Assembly: GCA_947095535.1 (NCBI GenBank)
Contig: OX352772.1
Location: 252,111,946 to 252,175,945, forward strand
Length of the DNA stretch: 64,000 nt
Source: Poecilobothrus nobilitatus
Taxonomy: Eukaryota > Arthropoda > Insecta > Diptera > Dolichopodidae
Direction of reading: 5' to 3'
The stretch's first letter is position 1. Every line of letters starts with the position of its first letter. Both the position numbers and the translations under genes were made by a program. The notes under the pieces were generated by a model. It was not told the DNA's origin. It ran no database searches and saw nothing but the letters and a program-made list of their open reading frames with translations. Shown piece after piece: positions 34,578-46,849 of the stretch.

Positions 34578-34874
34578 TTACTGGTACCCCTTTTCGTAAA
34601 CGACATCGAATGAATTTAAATGTTCCGTTAAAATATTTTTAATTTCTAAATATTCTATAAATCCATCATCCCAGACAAGACCATTTATTTGCATTTTATT
34701 GAATTTATTTTGCTCTTTAACATTGGTATATAACTCTTCGAACGAATAAAGTGCTGTAAACATAAACAGCATCGGTATCAGTGACCCATCAGCTGTCAAA
34801 GAAAATTCCTTCAAGAAATATTGCTTATTATTTCCAACAATAAATTGTAAACCTGCTACTGCCTTGCTGCTCAT
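34578..34874 (-). CDS. Unknown Polinton ORF (98 codons, possibly truncated)
   Basis: Minus strand, ATG at 34874. Contains AGLQFIVGNNKQYFLKE and later QINGLVWDDGFIEY, ending VVYEKGYQ. The end looks like a frame break and not a natural stop, so the real gene may have been longer. It reads toward the capsid/protease cluster (convergent with 33883-34248, 329 bp apart). I do not know its function. Confidence 0.5.
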   Translation of the reverse strand: MSSKAVAGLQFIVGNNKQYFLKEFSLTADGSLIPMLFMFTALYSFEELYTNVKEQNKFNKMQINGLVWDDGFIEYLEIKNILTEHLNSFDVVYEKGYQ

Positions 34875-34885
34875 TTTGTGCCTTA

Positions 34886-35115
34886 CTATGTTAAAATAAC
34901 TTGAAAATCTCTGATTTGAAAAAAAGATGGATCACCTGATCGAACCTCCGAGGACTCTTTAGCAGTAGCAAAGACCGATACCGCACCTTCAAGGACCTCC
35001 GGGGACCCCTCCAAAATCGAGAGGGGCCGCCAGAAAAGGATCCATTTTAAAGGGGACCGAACCTCATGGACCGATACCGGACTTTCGGGGACCAGATATC
35101 GGCTCTCCAGAAACA
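34886..35115. other. G/C-richer insert with GGACCGATACC phrases
   Basis: Much richer in G/C than its surroundings. CAGTAGCAAAGACCGA at about 34964 resembles CAGTAGCAAGGACCGA near 26840 in the left terminal repeat region. GACCGATACC occurs twice. It may be a fragment of one unidentified repeat present at both places. Confidence 0.5.
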
Positions 35116-35119
35116 AGAG

Positions 35120-35195
35120 CTGATTTAAATGGATTAGCCTGAAAAATATTTGTTTCGAAAAATATAAAATACAAACAATTTTATAATTTAAAATT
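35120..35195 (+). repeat. Fragment shared with the PolB palindrome leader
   Basis: TGATTTAAATGGATTAGCCT (about 35122) and the following GAAAAATA...AATACAAACAATTTT...AATTTAAAATTA match 4378-4437 upstream of the other PolB gene and its mirror at about 1780-1839. The copy has a small internal insertion (TTTGTTTCGAAAAATAT). Confidence 0.75.
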
Positions 35196-35232
35196 AAGTT
35201 TTTTTCCTTTTATTAAATAGTAAGGTATTTTT

Positions 35233-35580
35233 TTTTTTATTTCAACAGTTTTTTTTGGGAATCAATACTCGTCATTGGTATTAACTCCAATAGAGTCATG
35301 TTCCATCTCGGTTCGTCTCTTCCCAAGAACTTAATATAGAAGCCTACTTTGTTTAATTCATTTAATTCAGAATCTGTAAAATCTGTTTGGCATATAAAAC
35401 GTTATTTTTTCATTATCGAACGGGTCCTTTACCTTACAAAGTAGTGCTTTTTACCCTCGTTTTGTATCTAAAAATTTAAACGTTATAACTTCATACATCT
35501 TGTCTATGGCGAAGACATAAATATTTTTAAAAAATTCTTGTTCACCCTTTCCTAATTCTAATTCATTAATGAAAACCTAG
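35233..35580 (-). pseudogene. Decayed Polinton ORF of unknown function
   Basis: The minus-strand translation from about 35575 is open except for one stop: NELELGKGEQEFFKNIYVFA, then MYEVITFKFLDTKRG, stop, CKVKDPFDNEKITFYMPNRF. After a shift it continues SELNELNKVGFYIKFLGRD and ends near MTSIDSQ. The continuity over two frames looks like a real former gene of about 110 codons next to the ORF at 34578-34874. No function is assigned. Confidence 0.5.
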
Positions 35581-36229
35581 AATGTTGAAAATCATAAGGA
35601 TAACAGAAATAATATAGATCGAAAAAAATACAATTACCATTATCATTTTCAATTTATATTTTGAATTGGATTTGATTTTAAATTTATTCGTTTTTCAAAG
35701 TAAAGTAAAGAACTATTTTGAATTTTCAGATCATTATATACCTACTGTTTTTTCAAACACTCCCTACTTTTTTTTAGAAGTATATTGCATGCATAGTTTC
35801 TTTATTTTTAGGAATTTCTATTCTGGTTAATTAAAAAACTGCATAAACTAAGTAATTATTAGTTTGTATCTAATGCAATAGAACTATGTCAATTATAATG
35901 TAATTTCTTAAATAATTACATGACACATTATGTACCTTGAATTATTCTTTATAGCTACCAGGAACTAAACTAAATTTATTCATTAATTCCTTTGTTAAAA
36001 CAATAAATCTTTTCAACAACTTACAAGTTGCGTTTTCAAAATTTACTTCAACACGTAACACACCTCAAACTTTTAAGATTTACATAATACAATGTTATAG
36101 GCACTTTTTACATATTTTCCAGTGTGATTTTTTAAAAAATTATAAATAGAAAGACAAAAAATTAATTTTTAAATTCTTTATTATATTCTACAAAAAAACT
36201 TAATTATTTTCAATTGCATAATGACCCTA
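35581..36229. other. A/T-rich gap inside the Polinton; no gene
   Basis: No ORF or repeat recognised. It follows the 3' end of the PolB gene (36230). Confidence 0.45.
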
Positions 36230-39200
36230 TTATAATGTTTTATAACCATCTGTTAAAATAAATCTTTTATCATCAAACATGTTTAAAGCTAATTTCGATT
36301 GGGAAATACTAACAACAGTATGTTTTAGAGATTTTATTAAATTTTGTTTAACCATCTTATCGACAAAATTATTTAAACAATTTACAAAATCATCAAAGCA
36401 AATTTCTCTTTTTACAACTGTTTTTTTAACATCTTTAATTTTTTTCAGTTCTTCTTTATGTTCAACTTTGATTGCATACATTGAAGATCCTTAACCCAAC
36501 AAAGTGAAACATTATTTGTCCATTCAACTCATCTTTCATTAGCCCTACAACTTTTTTATTAACTCTTGGTATTCGCCAAATATTATGCAAAGGATAATCA
36601 CTAGTATAGAAACCAGTTGTATAATCTTCTTTTATTGTATGGTAAATATTGAAATTTGAAATTTCATAAATTAAACTATCTGTATATAATACAATACAAT
36701 CTTCACCAAATTTTTGTTTCATGTAATCGTAATGATATTCTTATATTAGCGTTTTTGAAAGAACGCAGAAACCAACATAAATAGGCTTACATAAGTATAC
36801 TTCAGATTTAAATAATTCAATAGCTACTAAATTCTCATTAAAAACTGTACTATTTTTGAAAAAGACGAAGAAATTAATGAATTAGCGCCACACCTTCCTT
36901 CCCAATTTGAAACTAGTTTTCATTACAATATATTCTTACGTTTTCTATACATTTTCCGAAAATGGCATTATTCTTAAGTTTGAAACGTTCAATATCAATT
37001 TTATTGGTAGCTTGTGCTCTTAGTCTTGTGTTTAAATCAATATAAGCTTTTAACCATGCAGATTGATCAAATTCAAGAATCCTGTGCAGTTTTTTTAACT
37101 TTAAGCCATGTTTTAGAGCTTGTTTCGAATTTCTATAATGAATGACATATTTTTCTTTATCGTAAGTAGTTGCAAATAGTTTTTTTTGTTTTAAACAGGG
37201 AGGACATGTTTTGAATAGTTTCAGCGTAAAACGGTATATCGGCATCCAAATCGTGCAAATCTCTTGGATAAATTAAATCGACTTCAAAAATGTAATCTCT
37301 TGGTGAGTCTTTTTCTATTGTTTGAATATTATCTATTGAAAAATCACATGGTTGAGTTCATTTAAAATTCCCTGTTTGTAAAAATGGTGTCATTGCATAA
37401 CATGAACCGTACTGATTATTAATATCTTTGTACATTAAATATTTTTTTGGTTTATATTGATTATATCCAGCTAAATATTCATTATTTGCTTCAGAGTAGC
37501 GTTTTGAACCACGAATTCCCCTTTCAATAAACATTATCATATCTATATCTGTAACCAATTCTAAATCCAGTGTATAATAACATAGCTTCCCAAGTATAGC
37601 CAGGAAGAGTGTAGTAATGAGCAGGGTCTAACTTATGTGCTTCTAAGCAATTTGTACGAAATTTTTCAAATACATCTGTTAGTAGTAAAACATCCGTTTT
37701 TAACTGCAAATCTGAATAATCTCCTAAGTTATTAAGGTCTAAATCACACCATACTTTTTGTGAAGAAGATAGTGTTCACCGCTAATATTCTCTTTATTTA
37801 ATTTATTATAAAAATTATATTTTTCAGGTAATTTTGTTTCTGAAAATCTCTCAAAGCTATTGAAATAGTCATTACAACCTATATGATAAACCTATAAAAT
37901 AATTTACATTACAACCTATATGAGCAGGTCCACGATATTTTCCAGTAAAATGGCAATAATTTTTAACCTTAATTTCATCTGATGCAAAAAGTTTTTCACA
38001 TATGTAACATTTATTGGCTAATATAAATTTATCTCAACTTCATTGGAAAGATTTTCTATTGGAACTATAGTAGTAACACATGGGTTAAGTATAATTGCTA
38101 CCTGTTGCAGTTAGTTCATAAACCATTCAATACAATTCTCACCTTGATAAAATGCATATTTTGTGTAACTCGATTTAAACAAACTTCTTAAATAATATCC
38201 GCTTGAGCAGGGAATATGCTCTTGATAATTTTTTCCCCCATCTATTTCTTTAAAAATGCATTCTAACTCCGCGTATATTACAAAGGGAGTCATTATCTTA
38301 TTTCTATAATTCTTAAAACTAAGAGTCTTATTTTCTATATTAGGTAATCTTTCTTACATTAATTTTGCTTCAAATAATTTTCTTTATGAACTTCCAGTTT
38401 TTCTGTATCATAAAAGTAATGAAGACATTTTTCACAAAAATAAATTTCATGTTCATTAGAATTGCACTGTGATCTCAGAAGCCTTGAAATATTTTTAATC
38501 TAAATATAATGTCGATTAATATGCTCATTATTTCCAGCAGAGTCCTGTTCTTCCAACATCAATATATTCACATGTAGCTTATCTATAATAAAATAAAGTG
38601 TTAAGTATAAAATTAAATAAAAAGCAACAAAAAACAAAATTCTAATATTAACCTTTTTCCACTGATTTTGACAATTTTAATGGTAGAACTTCCAATTTGC
38701 TTTTCGGCGTTTAACAATAATAAACAAGTACATTAATTGAAAAATATTTTTTTTTTTCAAATAATCCAATGTTTTTTAACTCCATAGGAAAGCTAATTTC
38801 ATCGAGGTTCAGATCATTTTTATAATTTGGATAGCTTGAAGTCCGTTTGGGATGATTGTTGGTAGGATATAATGCTCACACAACAGTCCATGCAAAGCAT
38901 GCCTCGTCATTATTTCGCACATTAATGCAAGCTGTTGATCCATCAAATGGTGAAAATTTATTAATATTTACAGTTAAATTTATAATAGCTGATAAAGCCC
39001 AACCGCTATTTCTTTCTTGAAATTCTTCTAATTTTCTTAACAGCGGTTCTTCTACAGCTTCTATAATTATTGCATCTATTTCATCTCCTTTATATACTGC
39101 AACATTTTTTATACTTAAATGTTTCAATTCATTTCTTTCTTCCTCACCTTCATGAATTTTGAATTCACCACAAAAAACTGCATTTATTTTAACGCTGCTA

Positions 39201-39546
39201 TATTCTTTCAGTAAAATTCTCAATTTATCTTCTATTACACTTCTACATTCTTGAAAGAATATTTCCGGTTCAGAGTGATATAAGTTAGTAATTACTGCTG
39301 ATCGAATTCTGTTTTTAAAAGCTGTGGTAGACCTTCCCACACCAAAAGTTGACATTATGATGAAGATGATGCTTCAGATTTACCACCGCTTCTAAAAGAC
39401 TTAAATCCATTCATCATTCGAGCAAAGGATTTCAGTTTGCTCAATGTTAAAGTTAAATGAAAATGTGTCCCTGTTTTCTGGGCAGATGATACTAGCTTTT
39501 CCAAATTTTTAATGTTTTCCTCCACTTCATTACACTGACTTATCAT
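36230..39546 (-). pseudogene. Polinton PolB (protein-primed DNA polymerase), broken
   Basis: Minus-strand order: the N-terminal part 39546-38876, across one frame break (39355), contains GWALSAIINLTVNINKFSPF and INVRNNDEACFAW. Exonuclease III-type LKTDVLLLTDVFEKF is at 37709-37524 and palm motif A MYKDINNQYG at about 37440. Motif B is KLKNNAIFGK (~36975) and motif C VLYTDS (~36690). The C-terminal part ends at 36230. Motif C has its second acidic position intact. At least six frame breaks occur. It differs from the 5-8 kb polymerase in every motif's surroundings, so it is a separate lineage. Together with integrase and capsid it marks this element as a Polinton. Confidence 0.87.
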
Positions 39547-39808
39547 ATAATAAGATTTCTTGCTGTTTTCTTACGAGATTCTCAGCATAGCATTCCATAG
39601 TTACTTGTTATGATCAATAATTTTTATTAGAAAATATAAGATATTTAATCCTTGAGTAGTTACGACTTACTATTTAATATATGATCATATAGTTATGTAT
39701 TTATTAAGAAAATAAATTATTCTAAGCACATTTTATTAAAACAACATATAATTTAATAACAAACGGCTCTTTGTTCATGAACCTCATCCAATTTATATAA
39801 TACACATA

Positions 39809-40007
39809 CTTAATGCACATTATTGAAAATAAATTCTCATATTACTTTAACATTCCATACCCTAAAAAAAGAACTAAAATAGTTTGAAGTAAACAAGTTA
39901 ATGTGCATTTAAGTAACATTTTTTAATTTTTTAATTTCAAAACCATTAACATTCACTACATACTATACAATATTTTTGATAATTTCATAACACTACATCT
40001 TTCCAAT
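39809..40007. repeat. Polinton right terminal repeat, inner block
   Basis: 39862-40007 is the inverted match of 26904-27050, ending ATAATTTCATAACACTACAT and then CTTTCCAAT. 39809-39860 (TTAATGCAC...ATTACTTTAACATTCCATAC) recurs in the same orientation at 44099-44165, outside the LOA-like copy, which suggests a further partial terminal repeat there. Confidence 0.7.
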
Positions 40008-43000
40008 TATAGGTTAGATAGATTAGATATATTATAGGTTAGATTAAGCTGGCTACCAAAAAGGCACACTTAGACCGTATTTGGTCCATTGTGATACCAC
40101 ATAGAAGCTTTTCTATCCCACTCGTTAAAACCAATTTGAGCTTTTTGCAAAAAGAAGAATACTCTTCACATTTTTACCTGCTAGATCGCTACGGTTGTTG
40201 AAGAGAGATTACCCTAAATGGGTATTCCTACTTGTGAACAAAGCCGGGCATGTGCAAAGGAGATGAAGAGTAGTTTGCTCCTGTTCTTCATCTGTGCAGG
40301 CTCTTCAATAGTCGTTTGCGAATAAGTCAAGTCTTTTGGCATGCCTCCCTATTAGACAGTGACCGGTGATTATACCCATTGTCATTCCAATGTCTGCCCT
40401 TTTGAGAGAAAGATCATTGGATCGTGTTAAATCGGTTTTAGGCCATATGAATCTTGTGATATTGCAAGAGGTCAAGTTTGACCATTTGTAATTTGCCATA
40501 TCCGTTATTTCCTGTCGAAGTAACCTTTTGCTTGTGGATAGAGGTACCCCTAGTCTTTCCCTAGGGGTACCAATTCTTGTGAGTTTATCAGCTTTTTCAT
40601 TTCCCCGAATACCTTGATGACCTGGTACCCAGCAAAGCTGAATGCTAAACTGCCTGGCCATCTCGTTAAGAAGTTTTCGGCAGTTTATTACAGTCTTCGA
40701 GGTTGTATATGTTGATACCAGAGATTTTAACGCAGCCTGACTATCTAACAGAATACGCACTTGCTTTACAGTCAAAACGCTTCTATTCAGTAGGATCAAA
40801 GCTTCTTGAATTGTCATAATTTCCACTTAGTAGACGCTACAGTGGTCTGGTAATAGGAAATTATGACTGATATTCAGATTATCTGAGAAGACCTCGCATC
40901 CTACACTGCTGTTCATTTTGAACCATCCGTGTAGAATTGTACTCATACATATATTGCCATAGTGTGCCAGTTCTTTGAGCCCTAGCGATTGTCTTGCGGT
41001 TGACCTCTTTATCGATTGCCTTTCACCATACTAGGACTTCGTACATAAAAATGGGTCTTACTACGGATATATATAGCCAGCAAATCATGTATGGCTGATT
41101 TCCAACCAATGGCTTTTTTGCATGAGTAAGGTGCTATCGAGGCCTTCTTTACTCTTTCTGAGATGTTAGACATCCAGCTTAACTTCCTGTCTAGTCTTGC
41201 TGTCTTCATTCAGCCGAAAGGAACAGTTCGGTTTTCTGTGGATTTACTGACAATCCACAGTCTGTAGCCCATGTTGTGATTTTGTTTAGTGCAAGCTGCA
41301 AAACGTCCCTTAGACTGTCTGGGAACTTGCCACTAACAACGACAGCAACATCGTTCGCATAGGCGATTATTGTGCAGCCCGCCTCCTCCAGAATTTTAAG
41401 CAGTTTATTTATCACCTTACCCTAAAAAAGGGGAGCACCCCTCCTTACGGAGTCCCTCTCTTTACAAACCTTTTTGCAGAAGCTTTGTCTATGTTGGCAC
41501 TGAAGGCCCTGCTATTTAGCATATTAGCAATCATTGCTCTAAGCTCCAGTTCTACTCTAACTTATGATTGCGTCTACAATTGTTGCCTGATTGATGTTAT
41601 TAAACGCTCCCTCAATGTCTATAAATGCTGCAAGAGTTATACACTTTGCAATTTAAAGTTCTTTCAAACGAGTTAGTCAAGGTGTGAATGCAGTATCCAC
41701 TGACTTCTCTTTACAGTAAGCATGTTGAGAGGCTGACAACAGATTTTTATATAAGTTGCAGCGGATATGGATGTTTATCAATTTTTCTAAGGTTTTTAGA
41801 AGGAAGGATAACAGGCTTATAGGCCAAAAGTCCTTCTCATAGACGTGACTACTTTTGTCGGCCTTGGGTATGAACACTACTCTGACCTGTTTCCATTTAT
41901 CCGGTATATGTCCCAAATTAAGATAACTACAGAAAATGCTTTATAGCTAGGGTAGTAGATGAAGTTTGCTGGATCTCAGCCGGTATAATACCATCCGGTC
42001 CACTTGACTTGAATGGCTTGAAACTATCCATAGCCCATTATAGTTTACCTCCTGTAACCACCACCTATGAGATAGTAGGGGCAGGATTCAGAGGAGGTGG
42101 CTTCTGAGCTATTATTTGTGCACCCAGGAAAATAGGTTCTTAAACGTAATTCAAACTCCTCGCTTGGGGTAGCCTAGCTGCCATCCTCTTTTTTAAAAAG
42201 ATTGGGAACCATGGAGTTTGTCGATAGAATTTTCCCAAGTCTAGATGCCTCGGAGACGTTTTCTATACCTCCGCAGAATAGTCTCCAGTTGTCTATTTTC
42301 ATTGTTTTATGTGCTTTTTTGTACTGATTAAGAGCCGTTTTATAAGAGCTACTGTACCTCGTTCGTTTTTTTGGCATTTGTAAAAGCCTTCCTTCTATCC
42401 TTCCTTAGAGCTTTGATTTCATCATTCCACCAAGGTGGTTTAGGTTTTCACCTAGGCTTACTGATAGGACACGAATACTCTAAGCACTTATTGCAGGCCT
42501 TAGTAAAAACGTTTACTAGGCTATTTGGATCCTGGATATTTTTAGGAATTCGAGCTATTAAAGAGGGAAGCGTTGACTTTAAGTGCTTCCTGTATTTGTT
42601 CTAGTCAGTTCTCTTAAGATTCCGATAGACTTAATTTTTTTGGAGGACTTTCGTTCAGACTGAACTCAAGGTATCTGTGATCTGAAAAGGAATGCTCATC
42701 AGAAACTTTCCATAAGTTTATTTTAAAATAAATGAAGTCCGAGACTAAGGTTATGTCTAGGACTTCTTGCCTATTACTTTAAACAAAGGTAGGTTCCCTG
42801 CCAATGTTACAGTTAAGAAGGTTAGTACCTAAAATGTAATCAAAAATTGACTCACCTATTTCGTTGTTATCCGAACTGCCCCAGATGTTATTGTGCGCAT
42901 TAGCGTCGCAGCTTATGATGACCCCAACGTTCATCCTTCTAGGATCCGCTACCAACCCTCAACTCAAGATTGGATAGAGGAAGTGAATCCCGCGAGAAGT

Positions 43001-43890
43001 GACGAAGATACACAGCAACAACTCAGAGCCTTGAGTTTTTTAGATTTAGACTCGCCGCGAGCAGATCAGCATCACTGCAATTAAACATAAAAGTTGTATT
43101 TTTAGCAAGTATGCACGATCTAGATTTGCATACCTTTTTATTATACAACAACGTATAACCTGGTATCTTGAGTCCATGAACCTGTCTTTTTGCCACCCAT
43201 GGTTATGGTTAAATACGCCTCAAGATAATATCCTCGCCCGTTCTTCTAAGGCGTATTTGAAGTGCGGCGGAAGCCGCCTTGAAGTGATGGAGATTAATTT
43301 GGAGTAGCTTCATTGCCTGAGCCATTCTTAATCTCCACAACCATCGCGTTAGCTTCATCCTCAAAGTCCATTGCGAAGCTTTTGGCATCATCAAAGCTGT
43401 CAGAATCAGATCTAAGTATATCGTCTTCATCGTTAGCCTAGATGACTTCATTCACTCTCTTTGGAGCCGAGGAAGATGCTACATCAACGACATCGGTTCG
43501 GTCAGAGTCTGCCCCTTGAGTTTGACATGGGCCTTCATCGATGCTCCTTGAGGCTTCGACCTCATCCTTCTTATACACGCTCAGTGTTACCGCCATGAAG
43601 ACGTAACTAATGACCTATTTGAATTTCGCTAGGGGTTGTAGAGAGTCTTTATTGACGATGACCAGCGCCTATCGGGATTCTCTTACTACTTCCCATAGTT
43701 TGGCAATCTTCCACTTGTGAGTTGGAAGTTGGGGATTTGACATTTTCATCATTTTAACAATAGTGTCTGCTTCGACAGGTTCCCTAGGTAGCCACACCCT
43801 AGCTCTTAGCCTGCTAGGGGTTTCCTCCTGATGCCAGGCAGCATCTCTACAGGAGGGTGGTGGTTTCGGATTTTCTTCCAGTACCTGTAA
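40008..43890 (-). mobile_element. LOA/I-like non-LTR retrotransposon, copy 2
   Basis: Same family and orientation as 9782-13315. RNase H is at 40826-40305, reverse transcriptase pieces at 41209-41009, 41415-41206 (YANDVAVVVSG) and 41916-41677. The endonuclease is at about 43070-42600, with CDANAHNNIWGSSDNNE, which copy 1 has lost. The end of ORF1 is at 43880-43209. The 3' end has degenerate TAGGTTAGAT repeats and abuts the inner Polinton terminal repeat at 40007. The 5' side is cut inside ORF1 and abuts the outer terminal-repeat block at 43898. Motif C is YAND, so the reverse transcriptase is inactive. Confidence 0.82.
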
Positions 43891-43897
43891 GTAACTT

Positions 43898-44168
43898 CTT
43901 TTTATTCTAATTATGAAATTTGTTCTGCATTAACTTGCTAACCCTTAAAAATTTTATATGAGTTTATATAACAATTAATAACAACGCCGGCTTAATAACT
44001 AACATCAAAAGCTTTTCAATAGAATTTTTCCAAGCTTCATTACCTTTGTATATTGCACACATAAATAATTGCAATAATACTAATTGCAAGCTTAACCACT
44101 TAATGCACTTTATAAGATAAATATACATGTAAATAACTTCACATATTACTTTAACATTACATACCCGT
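43898..44168. repeat. Polinton right terminal repeat, outer blocks
   Basis: 43898-43985 is the inverted match of 26381-26465. 44099-44165 repeats 39809-39860 in direct orientation. The sequence then runs into the poly-T start of the jockey-like element at 44170. Confidence 0.65.
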
Positions 44169-45080
44169 ATTTTTTTTTTTTTTTTAATAATTTTATAATT
44201 TATATTATTTACAAAATATTATTTTATTAGGTATTACAATAATTTGTTTTTTAGACCTTAGCCTTAGCTTTATGGTCTCATAATTTACAAACGTATTTGT
44301 TTTTTTCCTTCATTTTTTGAAATTTACAATTTTTGAAATATACATTAATATGTTAATATTTAATATTAGATATTAGATATTATTTAATCCGAAATAATTA
44401 ATATAGATATAATGAGAATATATGTCAACTTAATTACAATTTATTTACATTTTTTTGACATCTTATTGGTTTGCATATTCAAAAGTTATTTATAATATTG
44501 CTTCTTTATTTTTACCTATTCAAATATTTTAAATATTTAAATTTTATATTATTTTCTTTTCATTCAGAGTTTATATTATGTTTCAGTTAAATTTTTTATA
44601 CATACTTATTATTTCTTGAAAATTTTTAAACATTTCTTATTGTTGCTCCAACACATATGTTTTAATTCTATTTTTGAATTTATCTGTTACTTTTAAGATT
44701 TCAGGGAGTTCATTGTAAACTTTTAAGCAGTTATATAGGCAATTATTTTTCTGGTTGTTAGTGCGAAATAGTGTTAAGTAGAAATTATCTTTGTTGCGGG
44801 TATTATGATTATGAATATCAATTCTTCTATTTAATATAAAGTTATGATTAATTTAGTTGTTTAGTATTTTGAAAGCTAGGATATATAATTCGTATTTACA
44901 AATATTCATAAGACTAATATATTGAGTAGAGTATAGTAAGTTTGAAGGATATTGATTTGAATATTTATAGATTATCTTGATACATTTTTTGTTAAGGACG
45001 TCAAGCTTATTAAGGTAAATTTGAGGAGCTCTGCTCCGAATTGGATTTAGATAAGTGATGTATGACTTTATAAATTATGA

Positions 45081-46781
45081 TTATATCTTGAATAATACTT
45101 TGTTTGAAAAAAAATTTCTTAGCCTACGTAAAATGAAAATATATGGAGTAATATTTTTTATTATGTGCTCAATATGGTAGTTCAAGATTCCTTTACTATC
45201 TAGAATTAAGCCTAGGTAGTTGAACTTTTTAACTACTTCAATAACATCATTGTTGTAGGTAAGCCTGGTCACTGGGTTTAGAGACTTATTTTCAAAAAAT
45301 AAAATTTTGGTTTTTTGCTCATTCAAACAAAGGTGATGTTTTTCTAACCATACTTGTATGATATTAAGATCATTTTTTATTGATTGTTTAAATCAACCTC
45401 ATTATTAGCAGCATACTTAATCACCGCAGCATCTGCATATAACTACAGAGTACCTTTTATGTTTAAACGAGTAATATCATTTATATAAAGCTTGAAGAGA
45501 TCAGGATCCAAGATGGATCCCTGAGGTACTTCTTTAGTTTTTAATTTTTTGGAACTATAAATGTTATTTATCCGGACCATTTGCTCTCGATTACTAAGGT
45601 ATGATTTAAACAAAAGTAACTGCTTATCAGTAAGATTAAGTTTTGCTAATTTATGTAACAATATTTCATAGTCAACGCAGTCAAATGCTTTCTGAAGATC
45701 TAGGAAGACACATCCCACATGTTTTTTGTTATCAATATTTTTAGAAATAAAATCAGATAAGTATAAGCAAGCAGCTGTGGTATTTGATCTTTTTTCAAAA
45801 CCAAACTGGTCTTCGCTTAAAATGCCATTAGAATTTATAAAATAATTTGGTCTATTTTTAATTATAATTTCAAATATTTTCGAGAAAGCTGGTAATATGG
45901 AGATCGGACGATAATTGGAGCAATCAGTTTTATCCCCTTTTTTAAAAATTGGAGTTACAATAGCTGTTTTCAGTGAGAGAGGAAAAGTACCCGATTGGAA
46001 AGTATTGTTAATGAATTTCACCAAGATGGGAATAAGGTATTCTGCAAACCTTTTAATAAATTTGGTTGAAATACCATCATATCCTTGCAGCATTAGAATT
46101 TAAGCGCTTTATTGCTGCACTGACTTCATCTGTGTTAGTTATTGTTAATTGGAAATTAGAAAATATTGATTGCCCGAATTGATCCATAAAATTTTGATCA
46201 ATAACATTATTCGAAATTTGTATTTCTTGAGTGACATTAACAAAATAATTATTTAGTCTCTCAGAGATATCAAATGAATTTTCTAGTCTTTTATTGTTGT
46301 AATGAAGAGTTTTTAACTGATTTTTATTTTCACCGTTTTTATCTGTGTGGAAAATTAACTCTTTATATAATTTCCAAAGTTTTTTGTTATCTATATTTTC
46401 TGAAATTTTATCCGAGCAGTATTTTTTTTTTGTCTCTTGTATTAGCTTTTTCACTCGATCTCTATATTGTAGATATAAATGATTGATATTATCGTTATTT
46501 GGATATTTTTTTTTGTATTTGAAGAAAGAATTTCTAATTTTAATGTTATTAAGAATTTCAACCGTGATCCATTCACTTTTTCGCTTTGCATTTTTAATTA
46601 ATACATTTTCAGTGTTGTTTTTAATTACCGAGCTAAGATCGTGTACAAAATCAACAAAATTCGAATAGCAATTAAGATTCGACCAGATGCTTTCATTAGC
46701 TATTTTATTATAGTTTAGAACTGTTTTATATTCTAGTATTTTAGTTTTAGTGGGTTTATGACTAATACTAACAAAAAACAT
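45081..46781 (-). pseudogene. Linker, reverse transcriptase and thumb of the jockey-like ORF2
   Basis: Linker 46781-46077 (lysine/asparagine-rich, 234 codons), overlapping 46093-45443 in another frame. Reverse transcriptase blocks are AIVTPIFKKGDKTDCSNYRPISILP, CVFLDLQKAFDCVDYEIL (motif A) and VPQGSILDPDLFKLYINDI (motif B). Motif C, after the 45443 break, reads LYADA, so the second aspartate is changed. The thumb segment with FNYLGLILDSKG (45326-45081) follows in a further frame. The change in motif C and the frame breaks make it inactive. Confidence 0.85.
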
Positions 46782-46849
46782 TTGATAATATAATAATAAT
46801 ACTAACAGACAAGTATCTAAGACATGTAAATGATTTTTTTTTTCAATTA

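Larger units (their letters stand above)
26381..43985. mobile_element. Maverick/Polinton with nested insertions
   Basis: Two pairs of inverted sequences bracket a Polinton gene set. The outer pair is 26381-26465 with 43898-43985; the inner pair is 26904-27050 with 39862-40007. Inside lie an integrase (27425-28314, minus), a capsid gene (31807-33100, plus), a protease (33410-33840, plus), small conserved ORFs and a PolB (36230-39546, minus). A P element sits between integrase and capsid, and a LOA-like copy lies within the right terminal repeat (40008-43890). I could not find a packaging ATPase. Exact ends and the 6-bp target duplication were not resolved. Confidence 0.8.

Noticed and set aside
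42893..43084. 63-codon plus-strand ORF with protein-like composition
   Set aside because: It is antisense to the endonuclease region of the LOA-like copy: the minus strand reads through an AYSL-type block into CDANAHNNIWGSSDNNE. I first suspected a captured host exon, but it is a shadow.
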